From positions 2,480,001 through 2,544,000 of the forward strand of contig NZ_CP022188.1 of NCBI RefSeq assembly GCF_003111665.1: a stretch of DNA of 64,000 nucleotides, given 5' to 3'. Made by a program: the position numbers and the translations under genes. A model generated the notes under the pieces. It did no database searches, was not told the origin of the DNA, and saw only the letters and a program-made list of their open reading frames with translations. Below, piece after piece: positions 53,171-62,215 of the stretch (its first letter is position 1; each line of letters opens with the position of its first letter). The stretch comes from Parazoarcus communis. Its GTDB lineage: Bacteria > Pseudomonadota > Gammaproteobacteria > Burkholderiales > Rhodocyclaceae.

Positions 53171-54119
53171 GCGGAGATTCCGGATTGGGCGAAGGCGAGC
53201 GTGGCAGCAAGCAGCAGGCCATGCACGTTGGTCGCAAGGATGGTGCGCTTGATCGGGGCGGCAAGCTCGTCGGGCGTGCTCGCATCGGCGATGAGCTCGC
53301 GCGCTGAGGTGAATGAGAGGATCAGCGTCATCGCGGCGGCAGCCGCGTATTGCGGCAGCGCATGAATCGTCACCATTGCTACCAGCCAGGTGTAGGAAAG
53401 GATTGCGATCAGCAGGTAGCCCCACTTGGCGACCTGCGGGCCGAGGCGGACGACGAGGGTACGTTTACCCGCGGCGGCATCGCCGTCGTGATCGGGGAAC
53501 TGGTTGATGAACAGGAGGTTTGCCACCAGCAGGGCATAGGACACGCCCGCTGCAAACGGCAGCAGGCTGAAGCTGCCGCGCTGCACGTAATCGGTGCCGA
53601 CCACCACCGCGAGCCAGCCCAGCGCGATCGCCAGTTCGCCCAGACCCCGGCTCATCAGTTTCAGTGGCGGCGCGGAGTAGGCCCAGCCGACGAAGAGCCC
53701 CGCGATGCCGATGACGATCAGCCCCGCGCCGGCTTGCCAGGTCAGCCACAGGCCGGCTGGCACGACTGCAGCCAGAAGGGCATAGCCGAAGCGGCCGGTC
53801 TCGGCCGCGCTCAGCACGCCGTTCTGGATGAAGCGGCTGCCGCCGGTGAAGGGAAACAGCCGCTTGGTGTTCGCCGCGTCTGCACCACTCTCGGCGTCGT
53901 GATAATCGTTGATGACATTGACCCCGGCATGCGCGACGAGGGCGAAGAGCAGGGTGAAGACTGCGGTCATCCAGTCGATGGATGCGCCGCTGCGGTGCGC
54001 GCAGGCCAGCCCGATCAGGCATGCGACCAGGGTGACCGACAGAAACGCCGGGCGGGTGGCAAGAAAGAGCAGGACCGCGCGGTTCGGAAACGCGCCCGGT
54101 GCGGGTTCGGCGGGGTGGC

Positions 54120-54123
<4 letters not shown>
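53167..54123 (-). CDS. UbiA-family prenyltransferase (MenA-like)
   Basis: A 318-residue membrane protein with about eight helices. The first Asp motif is NVINDYHDAESGAD and the second is FPDHDGDAAAGKR, as in UbiA/MenA enzymes that prenylate aromatic acceptors. The acceptor cannot be deduced; no other men genes are near. GTG 54123 overlaps the rng stop (GTGA). Confidence 0.88.
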
Positions 54124-55574
<1,451 letters not shown>

Positions 55575-55600
55575 GATGGATTGAACCCAATGGGAAATAC

Positions 55601-55681
55601 GCAATGGCAGTCGGGCTGTCTGCCATTGCGCATGGCTCATCGGATCACGCCGGCTCCCGCCTGTGGCCGGGAGAGGCCGGC
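55601..55681. repeat. Two hairpins between maf and rng
   Basis: GCAATGGCAG / CTGCCATTGC (55601-55610, 55620-55629) is a perfect 10-bp inverted repeat with a 9-base loop. GCCGGCTCCCG ... CGGGAGAGGCCGGC (55649-55681) is a second, imperfect one. They fill most of the maf-rng gap on the minus strand and could act as an intra-operon processing site or weak terminator. Confidence 0.5.
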
Positions 55682-55712
55682 TGACAGGGGGCGCTACAGC
55701 AAGCGGGAAAGC

Positions 55713-56333
55713 TTACAGAGGGTAACCGAAGACTTCCAGCAACTCGGCAGTTTCGAACAGCGGCAGCCCCATGATGCCGGAGTAGCTGCCGTGGATCTCG
55801 CGGATGAACATCGCTGCCCGGCCCTGGATGCCGTATGCGCCGGCCTTGTCCATGGGCTCTCCGCTCGCCACGTAATGACGGATGTCGGCTTCGGAGAGTT
55901 CCCGGAAGCTTACCTCGCTGCTGGAGATGCGGCTGCGTGTGCGCACGCCGTCGGTGACGGCAATCGCGGTGAGCACGCGGTGGGTGCGCCCGGACAGGCG
56001 CTGGAGGATGGCGCGGGCGTCTTCCGCGCTCTCCGGCTTGCCGATGATCTCGCCGTCGAGCTCAAGCGTGGTGTCGGCGGCGAGCACCGGATGTCGCGTC
56101 ATCTTGCGCCACATCACCCGACGCATGCCGGCCTCTGCCTTGGTCAGCGCCAGGCGTTCGACGTAGCGTTCGACATCTTCGTCAGGGAGCGGTGTCTCGT
56201 CGACGTCGGCGTCCTCGCCGCGCTCGCCACCGCGAAAGGTCATGACGTCGAACTGCACGCCGATCTGTCGCAACAGTTCGCGACGGCGCGGACTTTTCGA
56301 CGCGAGGTAGATGCGGGGCGGGATGGCGGACAT
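55713..56333 (-). CDS. maf: Maf-type nucleoside triphosphate pyrophosphatase
   Basis: A 206-residue Maf protein: IYLASKSPRRRELLRQIGVQ, LAADTTLELDGEIIGKPESA, and DKAGAYGIQGRAAMFIREIH. The family hydrolyses dTTP/UTP or modified nucleotides as housecleaning. ATG 56333 follows AGGAA. Confidence 0.96.
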   Translation of the reverse strand: MSAIPPRIYLASKSPRRRELLRQIGVQFDVMTFRGGERGEDADVDETPLPDEDVERYVERLALTKAEAGMRRVMWRKMTRHPVLAADTTLELDGEIIGKPESAEDARAILQRLSGRTHRVLTAIAVTDGVRTRSRISSSEVSFRELSEADIRHYVASGEPMDKAGAYGIQGRAAMFIREIHGSYSGIMGLPLFETAELLEVFGYPL

Positions 56334-56355
56334 GGGACGGTTCCTGGTGGTTCGC

Positions 56356-56826
56356 TCATTCGCGATGATAAGGATGATTCCGGGTGATGCTCCAGGCCCG
56401 GTAAAGGGCTTCAGCCAGAAGGGGGCGCACCAGCGCGTGGGGCAGGGTGAGACTGGACAGGCGCACGGATTCGGCTGCGGTCGCCTTGAAGGCCGGAGAC
56501 AGGCCGTCCGGCCCGCCCACAATCAGCGCCACGTCCTGGCCTTCGCCCTGCCAGTCTTCCAGCCGACGGGCCAGCGCCATGCTGCTGAGGTCTGCACCGC
56601 GTTCGTCGAGGATGACCCTGCGGCAGCGCGGCGGCAGTGCGGCCTCAAGCCGTGTCGCTTCTGCGGCCATCATGGCCTCGACCGTCTTGCCCGAGGTACG
56701 CGGTTCTGCCTTGATTTCGACCAGTTGCAGCGGCAGTTCGCGCGGCATGCGGCGCGCGAACTCGTCGAAACCGGCCTCCACCCAAGAGGGCATGCGGTGG
56801 CCGACGGCAACGACGAGCAACTTCAC
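56356..56826 (-). CDS. rlmH: 23S rRNA pseudouridine1915 N3-methyltransferase RlmH
   Basis: A 156-residue SPOUT methyltransferase: [32 protein letters not shown] and the C-terminal knot [20 protein letters not shown] ending in HPYHRE. The start is GTG 56826, next to the rsfS TAA. Usual rsfS-rlmH order. Confidence 0.97.
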   Translation of the reverse strand: MKLLVVAVGHRMPSWVEAGFDEFARRMPRELPLQLVEIKAEPRTSGKTVEAMMAAEATRLEAALPPRCRRVILDERGADLSSMALARRLEDWQGEGQDVALIVGGPDGLSPAFKATAAESVRLSSLTLPHALVRPLLAEALYRAWSITRNHPYHRE

Positions 56827-57195
56827 TTATTCCCCGCTGCGTGCGGCCTCGGCGGCCTTGCGTCTTGCAGCGGGCGTGGTGGCCCACAGTTCTTCGATGT
56901 TGTAGTGGCTGCGAATGGCGGGCTGCATGATGTGGACGACAACATCGCCCAGATCGACCAGCACCCATTCGCCGGTTTCCTCGCCCTCGACGCCGATGAC
57001 TTCGCCGCCCGCTTCCTTGACCTTGTTCTGCACGTTGCGTGCGAGTGCGCGCGTCTGGCGGTTGGATTCGCCGCTGGCGACGACGATGCGTTCGAACTGG
57101 GCAGTGAGCTTGGCGGTATTGATGACTTCGATGTTCTGCGCCTTGATGTCTTCGAGCGCGGCAACGACGAGCTTTTCCAGCTGGGATGTGTTCAT
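56827..57195 (-). CDS. rsfS: Ribosome silencing factor RsfS
   Basis: A 122-residue RsfS/Iojap protein that blocks subunit joining through L14 under starvation: QLEKLVVAALEDIKAQNIEV, QTRALARNVQNKVKE and WVLVDLGDVVVHIMQPAIRS. ATG overlaps the nadD stop (ATGA). Confidence 0.97.
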   Translation of the reverse strand: MNTSQLEKLVVAALEDIKAQNIEVINTAKLTAQFERIVVASGESNRQTRALARNVQNKVKEAGGEVIGVEGEETGEWVLVDLGDVVVHIMQPAIRSHYNIEELWATTPAARRKAAEAARSGE

Positions 57196-57878
57196 TCGTG
57201 ATTATCGTAAAGGTGATGCAGCCCAATATAGTCGAGAACGGAATCGGGCAGCAAATAGCGCGGACTGGTACCGGTACGGACCAGGTCGCGGATGAGTGAA
57301 GCAGAAATGGCCAGGGGCGTCATGTCGAACGGGATCACGTAACCGCAACTGCGCTCGCGCAGGTGCGCGGGATCGGTGATCTGGCGCTGCTGGCAGGCCT
57401 CGTCGAGTTCGGGGGACAGGGCGCCCGGCCAGCGTCGGCCGTGGGGTGCGTAGCCCGGACGGTTGGCAACGGCGATGTGGGTGAGCTCGAACAGCTCCGT
57501 CCAGCGGTGCCATGTCGGAAGGCCCTGGAAGGCATCGGCGCCAAGTATCAGCACCAGCGGCCGCTCGGGGCCCACTTCTGCACGCAAGCGCTCGAGGGTG
57601 AGCACCGTGTAGCTCTTGCGAGGCGAACGGACCTCGCCGTCGTCTACCTCCAGGCGCGGGTTTCCGCTCACCGCAAGGCGTGCCATGTGCAGGCGGTCGT
57701 CGGGTGTCGAGCCCGGTTCGCCGCGGTGCGGTGGCTGACCCGCGGGGATCAGTCTGACCTTGTCCAGTGCGAGCGCTTCGCACGCCTCTTCGGCGAGCCG
57801 AAGGTGGGCCAGATGGATGGGGTCGAAAGTCCCTCCCAGCAGACCGAGCGGGCCAGGTCGGGCGCTGCTACTTGTCAA
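57192..57878 (-). CDS. nadD: Nicotinate-nucleotide adenylyltransferase NadD
   Basis: Adenylates nicotinate mononucleotide in NAD synthesis. The 228-residue protein has the nucleotide-binding LGLLGGTFDPIHLAHLRLAE and the C-terminal AISASLIRDLVRTG. The start is probably TTG 57878, which has GAGG upstream and overlaps the end of the membrane protein gene by 11 bases; an ATG 30 bases further upstream lacks homology. Confidence 0.95.
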   Translation of the reverse strand: MTSSSARPGPLGLLGGTFDPIHLAHLRLAEEACEALALDKVRLIPAGQPPHRGEPGSTPDDRLHMARLAVSGNPRLEVDDGEVRSPRKSYTVLTLERLRAEVGPERPLVLILGADAFQGLPTWHRWTELFELTHIAVANRPGYAPHGRRWPGALSPELDEACQQRQITDPAHLRERSCGYVIPFDMTPLAISASLIRDLVRTGTSPRYLLPDSVLDYIGLHHLYDNHE

Positions 57879-58638
57879 TGATGACCTCGTCAGGCAGGCC
57901 AAAAACATCGCGCGCCGAGGTGAAGAAGCTGGCAAAGACGACCGGAATCAGAATCAGCGGCAAGGGCACGGTGAGGATGGTTGCGAGCGTCGGAGACAGC
58001 AGCCCGATCACCCCGATCACGATGCCGGGTATGAACGCGCCGAAGATCATCAGGCCGATGGCATAGGCGAGAAACGGGCGCCAGTTGCGCAGGCAGGCAT
58101 GGAAGCTGAAGAACATCGCCTTGGGCGCGGTGATGTTCCACCAGCCTGCCAGCACCGGCGCGAACCAGTAGGCCATGACCACCGGTGTGGACAGTGCGAC
58201 GGCAAGCAGCATGGCGAGAGGCAGGGATGAGTCGGTGATGGCTGCGTCATCCACGTTTCCCCCTGTCATCACGGCGAACAGGCCGCCGCCATCGGCCAGC
58301 GCAGTCAGCGCCAGTACCAGGACGCTGGCGATGAGATAGATGCCGCCGATGGTGACCAGGCTCTGCACGTTGCTCTTGAAGCCTGAGAACAGGACGTCCG
58401 GGCCGACCTTGCGCCCGGCCGCGACGGCGCGGTAACCGTTGAGCACGCCGAGTGACAGGATCGGCATCAGCAGCGAAGCGGCTGGCTGGCCGATGAGCGG
58501 AAAAATGCTGATCACCAGCAGCACCAGCAGATAGCCGAATGCGAGAAAGCTCAGCAGGGCAGGGCTGCGAAGCCAGAGCGTCAGGCCGTCGCGCAGCCAG
58601 CCCCAGCCGCGCTGCATGGGAAGTTGATTCGCTTGCAT
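57868..58638 (-). CDS. BPSS1780-type membrane protein, second copy
   Basis: A 256-residue inner-membrane protein with about six helices. WLRDGLTLWLRSPALLSFLA and SLLMPILSLGVLNGYRAVAA match the BPSS1780-type betaproteobacterial membrane family, whose function is unknown. It is a paralogue of the gene immediately upstream, five bases away, and overlaps nadD. Confidence 0.82.
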   Translation of the reverse strand: MQANQLPMQRGWGWLRDGLTLWLRSPALLSFLAFGYLLVLLVISIFPLIGQPAASLLMPILSLGVLNGYRAVAAGRKVGPDVLFSGFKSNVQSLVTIGGIYLIASVLVLALTALADGGGLFAVMTGGNVDDAAITDSSLPLAMLLAVALSTPVVMAYWFAPVLAGWWNITAPKAMFFSFHACLRNWRPFLAYAIGLMIFGAFIPGIVIGVIGLLSPTLATILTVPLPLILIPVVFASFFTSARDVFGLPDEVIIDK

Positions 58639-58643
58639 GATTT

Positions 58644-59417
58644 CTATTCTGTGAGATGCGCTGCGGGTGGCAGCGCCTTCGGGGGCGAGAAGGTATCACG
58701 CCAGGCGGCCTGGAGTGCTCCGGCCAGCACCGGGATGAGGACGAAGACGCCAAGTCCTGCAGGCAACATGGCGATCCAGCCCAGGATATACAGCATGACG
58801 GCGAGGACGACGAAGGTGAGCAGATTCTGGAAGCAGGCCTGTGCGGAGAGCTTCATGGCGTCGAGTGGTGCAACGTCGTGCAGCATGACCAGTGCGGGGG
58901 CAAACCACAAGGCCATCATCAACAGCCCCCACAGCACGGAAAACACCAGCACGCCCAGCATCATGCCGCCCGCGGCCATGCCCATGCCGCCAAACGCGCC
59001 CATCATCGAGCCGGTGAACACTGCGCTTCCGCCGATTGCGGCAGCAATCAGGGCTGCGATGAGTGCGCCGAGCAGATGAAAGCCGCCCACCAGCAGCAGA
59101 TTGCCTGCGTGAAGGCGCAGGCCGTCGAACAGATGGTCGACCCGCAGCGCTTCCCCTCTGGCGAGCGCATCCGCTCCGGCGACGAGTCCGGCCACCAGCA
59201 CCGGAAGTGCGACGGGTGCCGCAGCCCAGCCGATGAGTGGCACGAAGCCCAGCGCGGCAATGACGAGAATGAAGATCAGTGTCTGCACCATCCATACGCC
59301 GGGCTTGCGCAGGAACAGGCGCCAGCCGGTCGCCACCCACTGCAGGGCGTGGGCTGGCGTAACCGTGCCGGGCTGCGGCAAGGGATGGTAGTGGCGCGAA
59401 GGCGGCGTTGCAGGCAT
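58644..59417 (-). CDS. BPSS1780-type membrane protein, first copy
   Basis: A 257-residue membrane protein: HALQWVATGWRLFLRKPGVW, then helices such as FVPLIGWAAAPVALPVLVAG and a Gly/Met-rich MMGAFGGMGMAAGGMMLGVL. Similar layout to its neighbour. It is probably the first gene of the nadD-rsfS-rlmH-maf-rng operon. Confidence 0.82.
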   Translation of the reverse strand: MPATPPSRHYHPLPQPGTVTPAHALQWVATGWRLFLRKPGVWMVQTLIFILVIAALGFVPLIGWAAAPVALPVLVAGLVAGADALARGEALRVDHLFDGLRLHAGNLLLVGGFHLLGALIAALIAAAIGGSAVFTGSMMGAFGGMGMAAGGMMLGVLVFSVLWGLLMMALWFAPALVMLHDVAPLDAMKLSAQACFQNLLTFVVLAVMLYILGWIAMLPAGLGVFVLIPVLAGALQAAWRDTFSPPKALPPAAHLTE

Positions 59418-59485
59418 TCAGTGGGTCCGGAAGTCGCTGCGGTGCAGCGACGCGTGGTCGATGCTAGCCGATTGGGTGGGTGAGT

Positions 59486-60430
59486 TCAAACCGCGGGCAA
59501 GGCGGGTGACCAGGCGATGCGTTGCCGCAGAATGTCGCGGTATTCGTCCGGATTCTTTACCAGCACCATTTCGCCCTCGCGCGGCAGGTGGAAATCCTCC
59601 GCCCGCGATAGCCAGAAGCGCAGCGCTGCAGCGCGCAGCATGGCCGGCCAGGCGGCGCGCTCGGCGTCGGAGAACGGGCGCTCGGCGTGATAGGCGTGCA
59701 GAAATGCATCACTGCGAACCGGGTCGAGGCTGCCGTCGTCAAGCGAGCACCAGTCGTTCAGCGTGACGGCGACATCGAACAGCAGGGTGTCATTGCCGGC
59801 GAAGTAGAAATCGATGACACCACCGATGACTTCGCCGTCCCACAGGATATTGTCGCGAAACAGGTCGGCGTGAATGGCACCCGCCGGGAGGGCATCGGTG
59901 TCGACGGTGGCCTGAAACGCAATTTCGCGGTCGAGCAGCGCCTGCTCGGCCTCGGGAAGGTAGGCGTGCACCCGCGCTGCGGTCTGGGTGCGCCAGGCCG
60001 GGCCGCGGGGATTCGGCTGGCGCCGGCCGTAGGACATGCCGGCCAGATGCAGGCCGGCGAGCATGGCACCGACGCGCGTGCAGTGGTGCTCGTCCGGCGC
60101 CATGACCGAGGCGCCGGACAGGCGCATGACCAGCGCCGCGGGCTTGTCCTCGATGGTGCCGAGGTACTCGTTGTCCCGGTTGGCAATCGGCGCCGGCACC
60201 GGCAACCCGTGACGGGCGAGGTGGGCCATCAGGTGCAGGTAGTACGGCAGTTCTGCCCGGCCAATGCCCTCGAACAGCGTCAGGACATAACGGCCAAGCG
60301 TGGTGGTGACAAAGAAGTTGCTGTTCTGCACGCCGGCTGAGATGCCCTTGAGCTCGATGAGGCGGCCGATGGCGTAGTTTTTCAGCCACTGCGAGAGCAC
60401 GGCTTCGGGCACGGGGGTGAAAACAGACAT
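59486..60430 (-). CDS. thrB: Homoserine kinase (ThrB, APH-type)
   Basis: Phosphorylates homoserine in threonine synthesis. The 314-residue protein belongs to the aminoglycoside-phosphotransferase-like class: GRLIELKGISAGVQNSNFFV, AGAIHADLFRDNILW (catalytic loop, H-x-D-x4-N) and VIDFYFAGNDTLLFDVAVTL. Confidence 0.95.
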   Translation of the reverse strand: MSVFTPVPEAVLSQWLKNYAIGRLIELKGISAGVQNSNFFVTTTLGRYVLTLFEGIGRAELPYYLHLMAHLARHGLPVPAPIANRDNEYLGTIEDKPAALVMRLSGASVMAPDEHHCTRVGAMLAGLHLAGMSYGRRQPNPRGPAWRTQTAARVHAYLPEAEQALLDREIAFQATVDTDALPAGAIHADLFRDNILWDGEVIGGVIDFYFAGNDTLLFDVAVTLNDWCSLDDGSLDPVRSDAFLHAYHAERPFSDAERAAWPAMLRAAALRFWLSRAEDFHLPREGEMVLVKNPDEYRDILRQRIAWSPALPAV

Positions 60431-60456
60431 GAAAACTCCGGGATGCGGAAAGCCGC

Positions 60457-60996
60457 TCAGGCCGCGTGGGCAGCGGTGAGCGTGGCGTTGCGTACAGCCT
60501 GCCAGGCGGCAAGCTTGTCACTGAAATTGAGTGCTGCGTGCGCAGGACTGGTCGACGGCAGCCGCTGCACGCGAATGCGGTGTTCCCCGTGCGGAAGATG
60601 CACGTGGCGGCGAAAGGCCGTTTCAGCGGCGCTGCCGTTGAAAAACACGTGACTCAGTCGCGGGCAGGCGGTGAACAGCCCCGCGAAGTCGTTGGGCTCG
60701 ATGCTGTCTGCTGCGATGGCGCTGTCGAGACTGCCGCTGCGCCTGCACCGCCCGATCACATCCCATAGCGCAATGCCCGCATCGAGCAGGCGTTCGAGGC
60801 GCACGGGGTAGGGCTGCTCCGGTGCGGCTCCGAACAGTGCGCCCATGATTGGCCAGAAGGCGTTGCGGGGGTGGGCGTAATACTCTCCGGCAGCGAGCGA
60901 GGCCTCGCCCGGCATGCTGCCGAGGATCAGCACTCGCGCATCGCTGCGACAGACCGGAGCAAAGCTGCAGACCGCCGGGCCGGGGGTGGTGCTCAC
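60457..60996 (-). CDS. DNA-deoxyinosine glycosylase (UDG superfamily family 6)
   Basis: A 179-residue base-excision enzyme: motif 1 VLILGSMPGEASLAAGEYYA with HPRNAFWPIMGALFG, and LPSTSPAHA near the end. This fits hypoxanthine-DNA glycosylases. GTG 60996 overlaps the DUF2782 stop (GTGA) and is preferred over GTG 61014. Confidence 0.88.
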   Translation of the reverse strand: MSTTPGPAVCSFAPVCRSDARVLILGSMPGEASLAAGEYYAHPRNAFWPIMGALFGAAPEQPYPVRLERLLDAGIALWDVIGRCRRSGSLDSAIAADSIEPNDFAGLFTACPRLSHVFFNGSAAETAFRRHVHLPHGEHRIRVQRLPSTSPAHAALNFSDKLAAWQAVRNATLTAAHAA

Positions 60997-61313
60997 CAGG
61001 ACTTGATGACCCACATCGGTACGGACAGCGCAGGTTCGCTGGCGCGAACCATATCGCCGTTGCCTTCTCGGTCAACCAGGTAATAGGGCACGCCATGGGG
61101 CGGGGTGACCTTGACCATGTAGAGCTTTCCGCGAATGCGGTACTCGGCGACGGTATCGTCGCCACGCTTGACGATGGTGACCTGCGGCTCTTCGATATCG
61201 GTCATGCCCGGCGGCGGCGGCGGGGGTTCGGGGATCGGCTCGAGCTTGGGGGGCTGCTGGGCCAGCACTGGCATTGAAACCGCCAGCAGCAGGGCAATCA
61301 GGGTACGGCGCAT
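60993..61313 (-). CDS. DUF2782-family exported protein
   Basis: A 106-residue protein with signal peptide (MRRTLIALLLAVSMPVLAQQ), a Pro-rich stretch (EPIPEPPPPPPG) and a small domain VTIVKRGDDTVAEYRIRGKL plus TPPHGVPYYLVDREGNGDMV. This is the DUF2782 pattern; function unknown. ATG 61313 follows AAGGAG. Confidence 0.88.
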   Translation of the reverse strand: MRRTLIALLLAVSMPVLAQQPPKLEPIPEPPPPPPGMTDIEEPQVTIVKRGDDTVAEYRIRGKLYMVKVTPPHGVPYYLVDREGNGDMVRASEPALSVPMWVIKSW

Positions 61314-61397
61314 GGTGTTCTCCTTCAGATGGGCCGATTCTACCATTCGGGATGGGTGTCGAACGGGGGCGAGGTGCCGGCTTTTGCCCTGTTTCGC

Positions 61398-62123
61398 TTA
61401 AAGGTTGAGCATCAGTTCGTGCTCTTCGGGCAGCGGCATGAAACCACGCGTTTCGTAGTGCTTGAAGATGGCCTCGACAACCTCTTCGGGGCTGTCGATG
61501 ATCTGGATCAGATCGAGGTCTTCCGCCTTGATCATGCCCTCGCTGACCAGGCGGTCGCGGAACCAGTCGATCAGGCCTTTCCAGAACGCGCCGTGGACCA
61601 GGATGATCGGAATGCTCCTGCTCTTTCGGGTCTGGATCAGGGTCATGGCTTCGAGCAGTTCATCGAGCGTGCCGAAGCCACCCGGCAGGACCACATAGGC
61701 GCTGGCGAACTTCACGAACATGAACTTGCGCGCGAAGAAGTGCTGGAAGGTCTGCGAGATGTCCTGATAGGGATTGGCCTGCTGCTCCATCGGCAGCTGG
61801 ATGTTGAGGCCGACTGAAGGGCTCTTGCCAAAATAGGCGCCCTTGTTGGCCGCTTCCATGATACCGGGGCCGCCGCCCGAAATCACGGCAAATCCGGCGT
61901 CCGACAGCAGGCGGGAGATGCGCTCGGTGAGCACGTAGTAGCTGTGATCCGGCGGAATGCGGGCGCTGCCGAAGATCGATACCGCCGGACGAATGGCATT
62001 CAGGCGCTCGGTGGCTTCGACGAACTCTGCCATAATTCCAAAAATTCGCCAGGACTCGCGCGCATTGAAGCGCGGCGCGGCACTGTCCGGCGCACTGCGG
62101 GAGAGTTTCTCTTTTGCGGTCAT
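61398..62123 (-). CDS. LOG-family (TIGR00730) protein
   Basis: A 241-residue protein with the two LOG signatures SGGGPGIMEAANKGAYFGKS and VLPGGFGTLDELLEAMTLIQ. Family members include cytokinin-producing phosphoribohydrolases and PpnN-type nucleotide 5'-monophosphate nucleosidases. ATG 62123 follows AGAAGGGA. Divergent from polA. Confidence 0.92.
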   Translation of the reverse strand: MTAKEKLSRSAPDSAAPRFNARESWRIFGIMAEFVEATERLNAIRPAVSIFGSARIPPDHSYYVLTERISRLLSDAGFAVISGGGPGIMEAANKGAYFGKSPSVGLNIQLPMEQQANPYQDISQTFQHFFARKFMFVKFASAYVVLPGGFGTLDELLEAMTLIQTRKSRSIPIILVHGAFWKGLIDWFRDRLVSEGMIKAEDLDLIQIIDSPEEVVEAIFKHYETRGFMPLPEEHELMLNL

Positions 62124-62215
62124 GATGTCCCTTCTCTTCTTTTTCGTTGGTTCGGTGCGTGCACGCCGGTTTGAGCGTGGCGCAATGCCGATGTTTCCCG
62201 CAAGGATGTTCCAGG

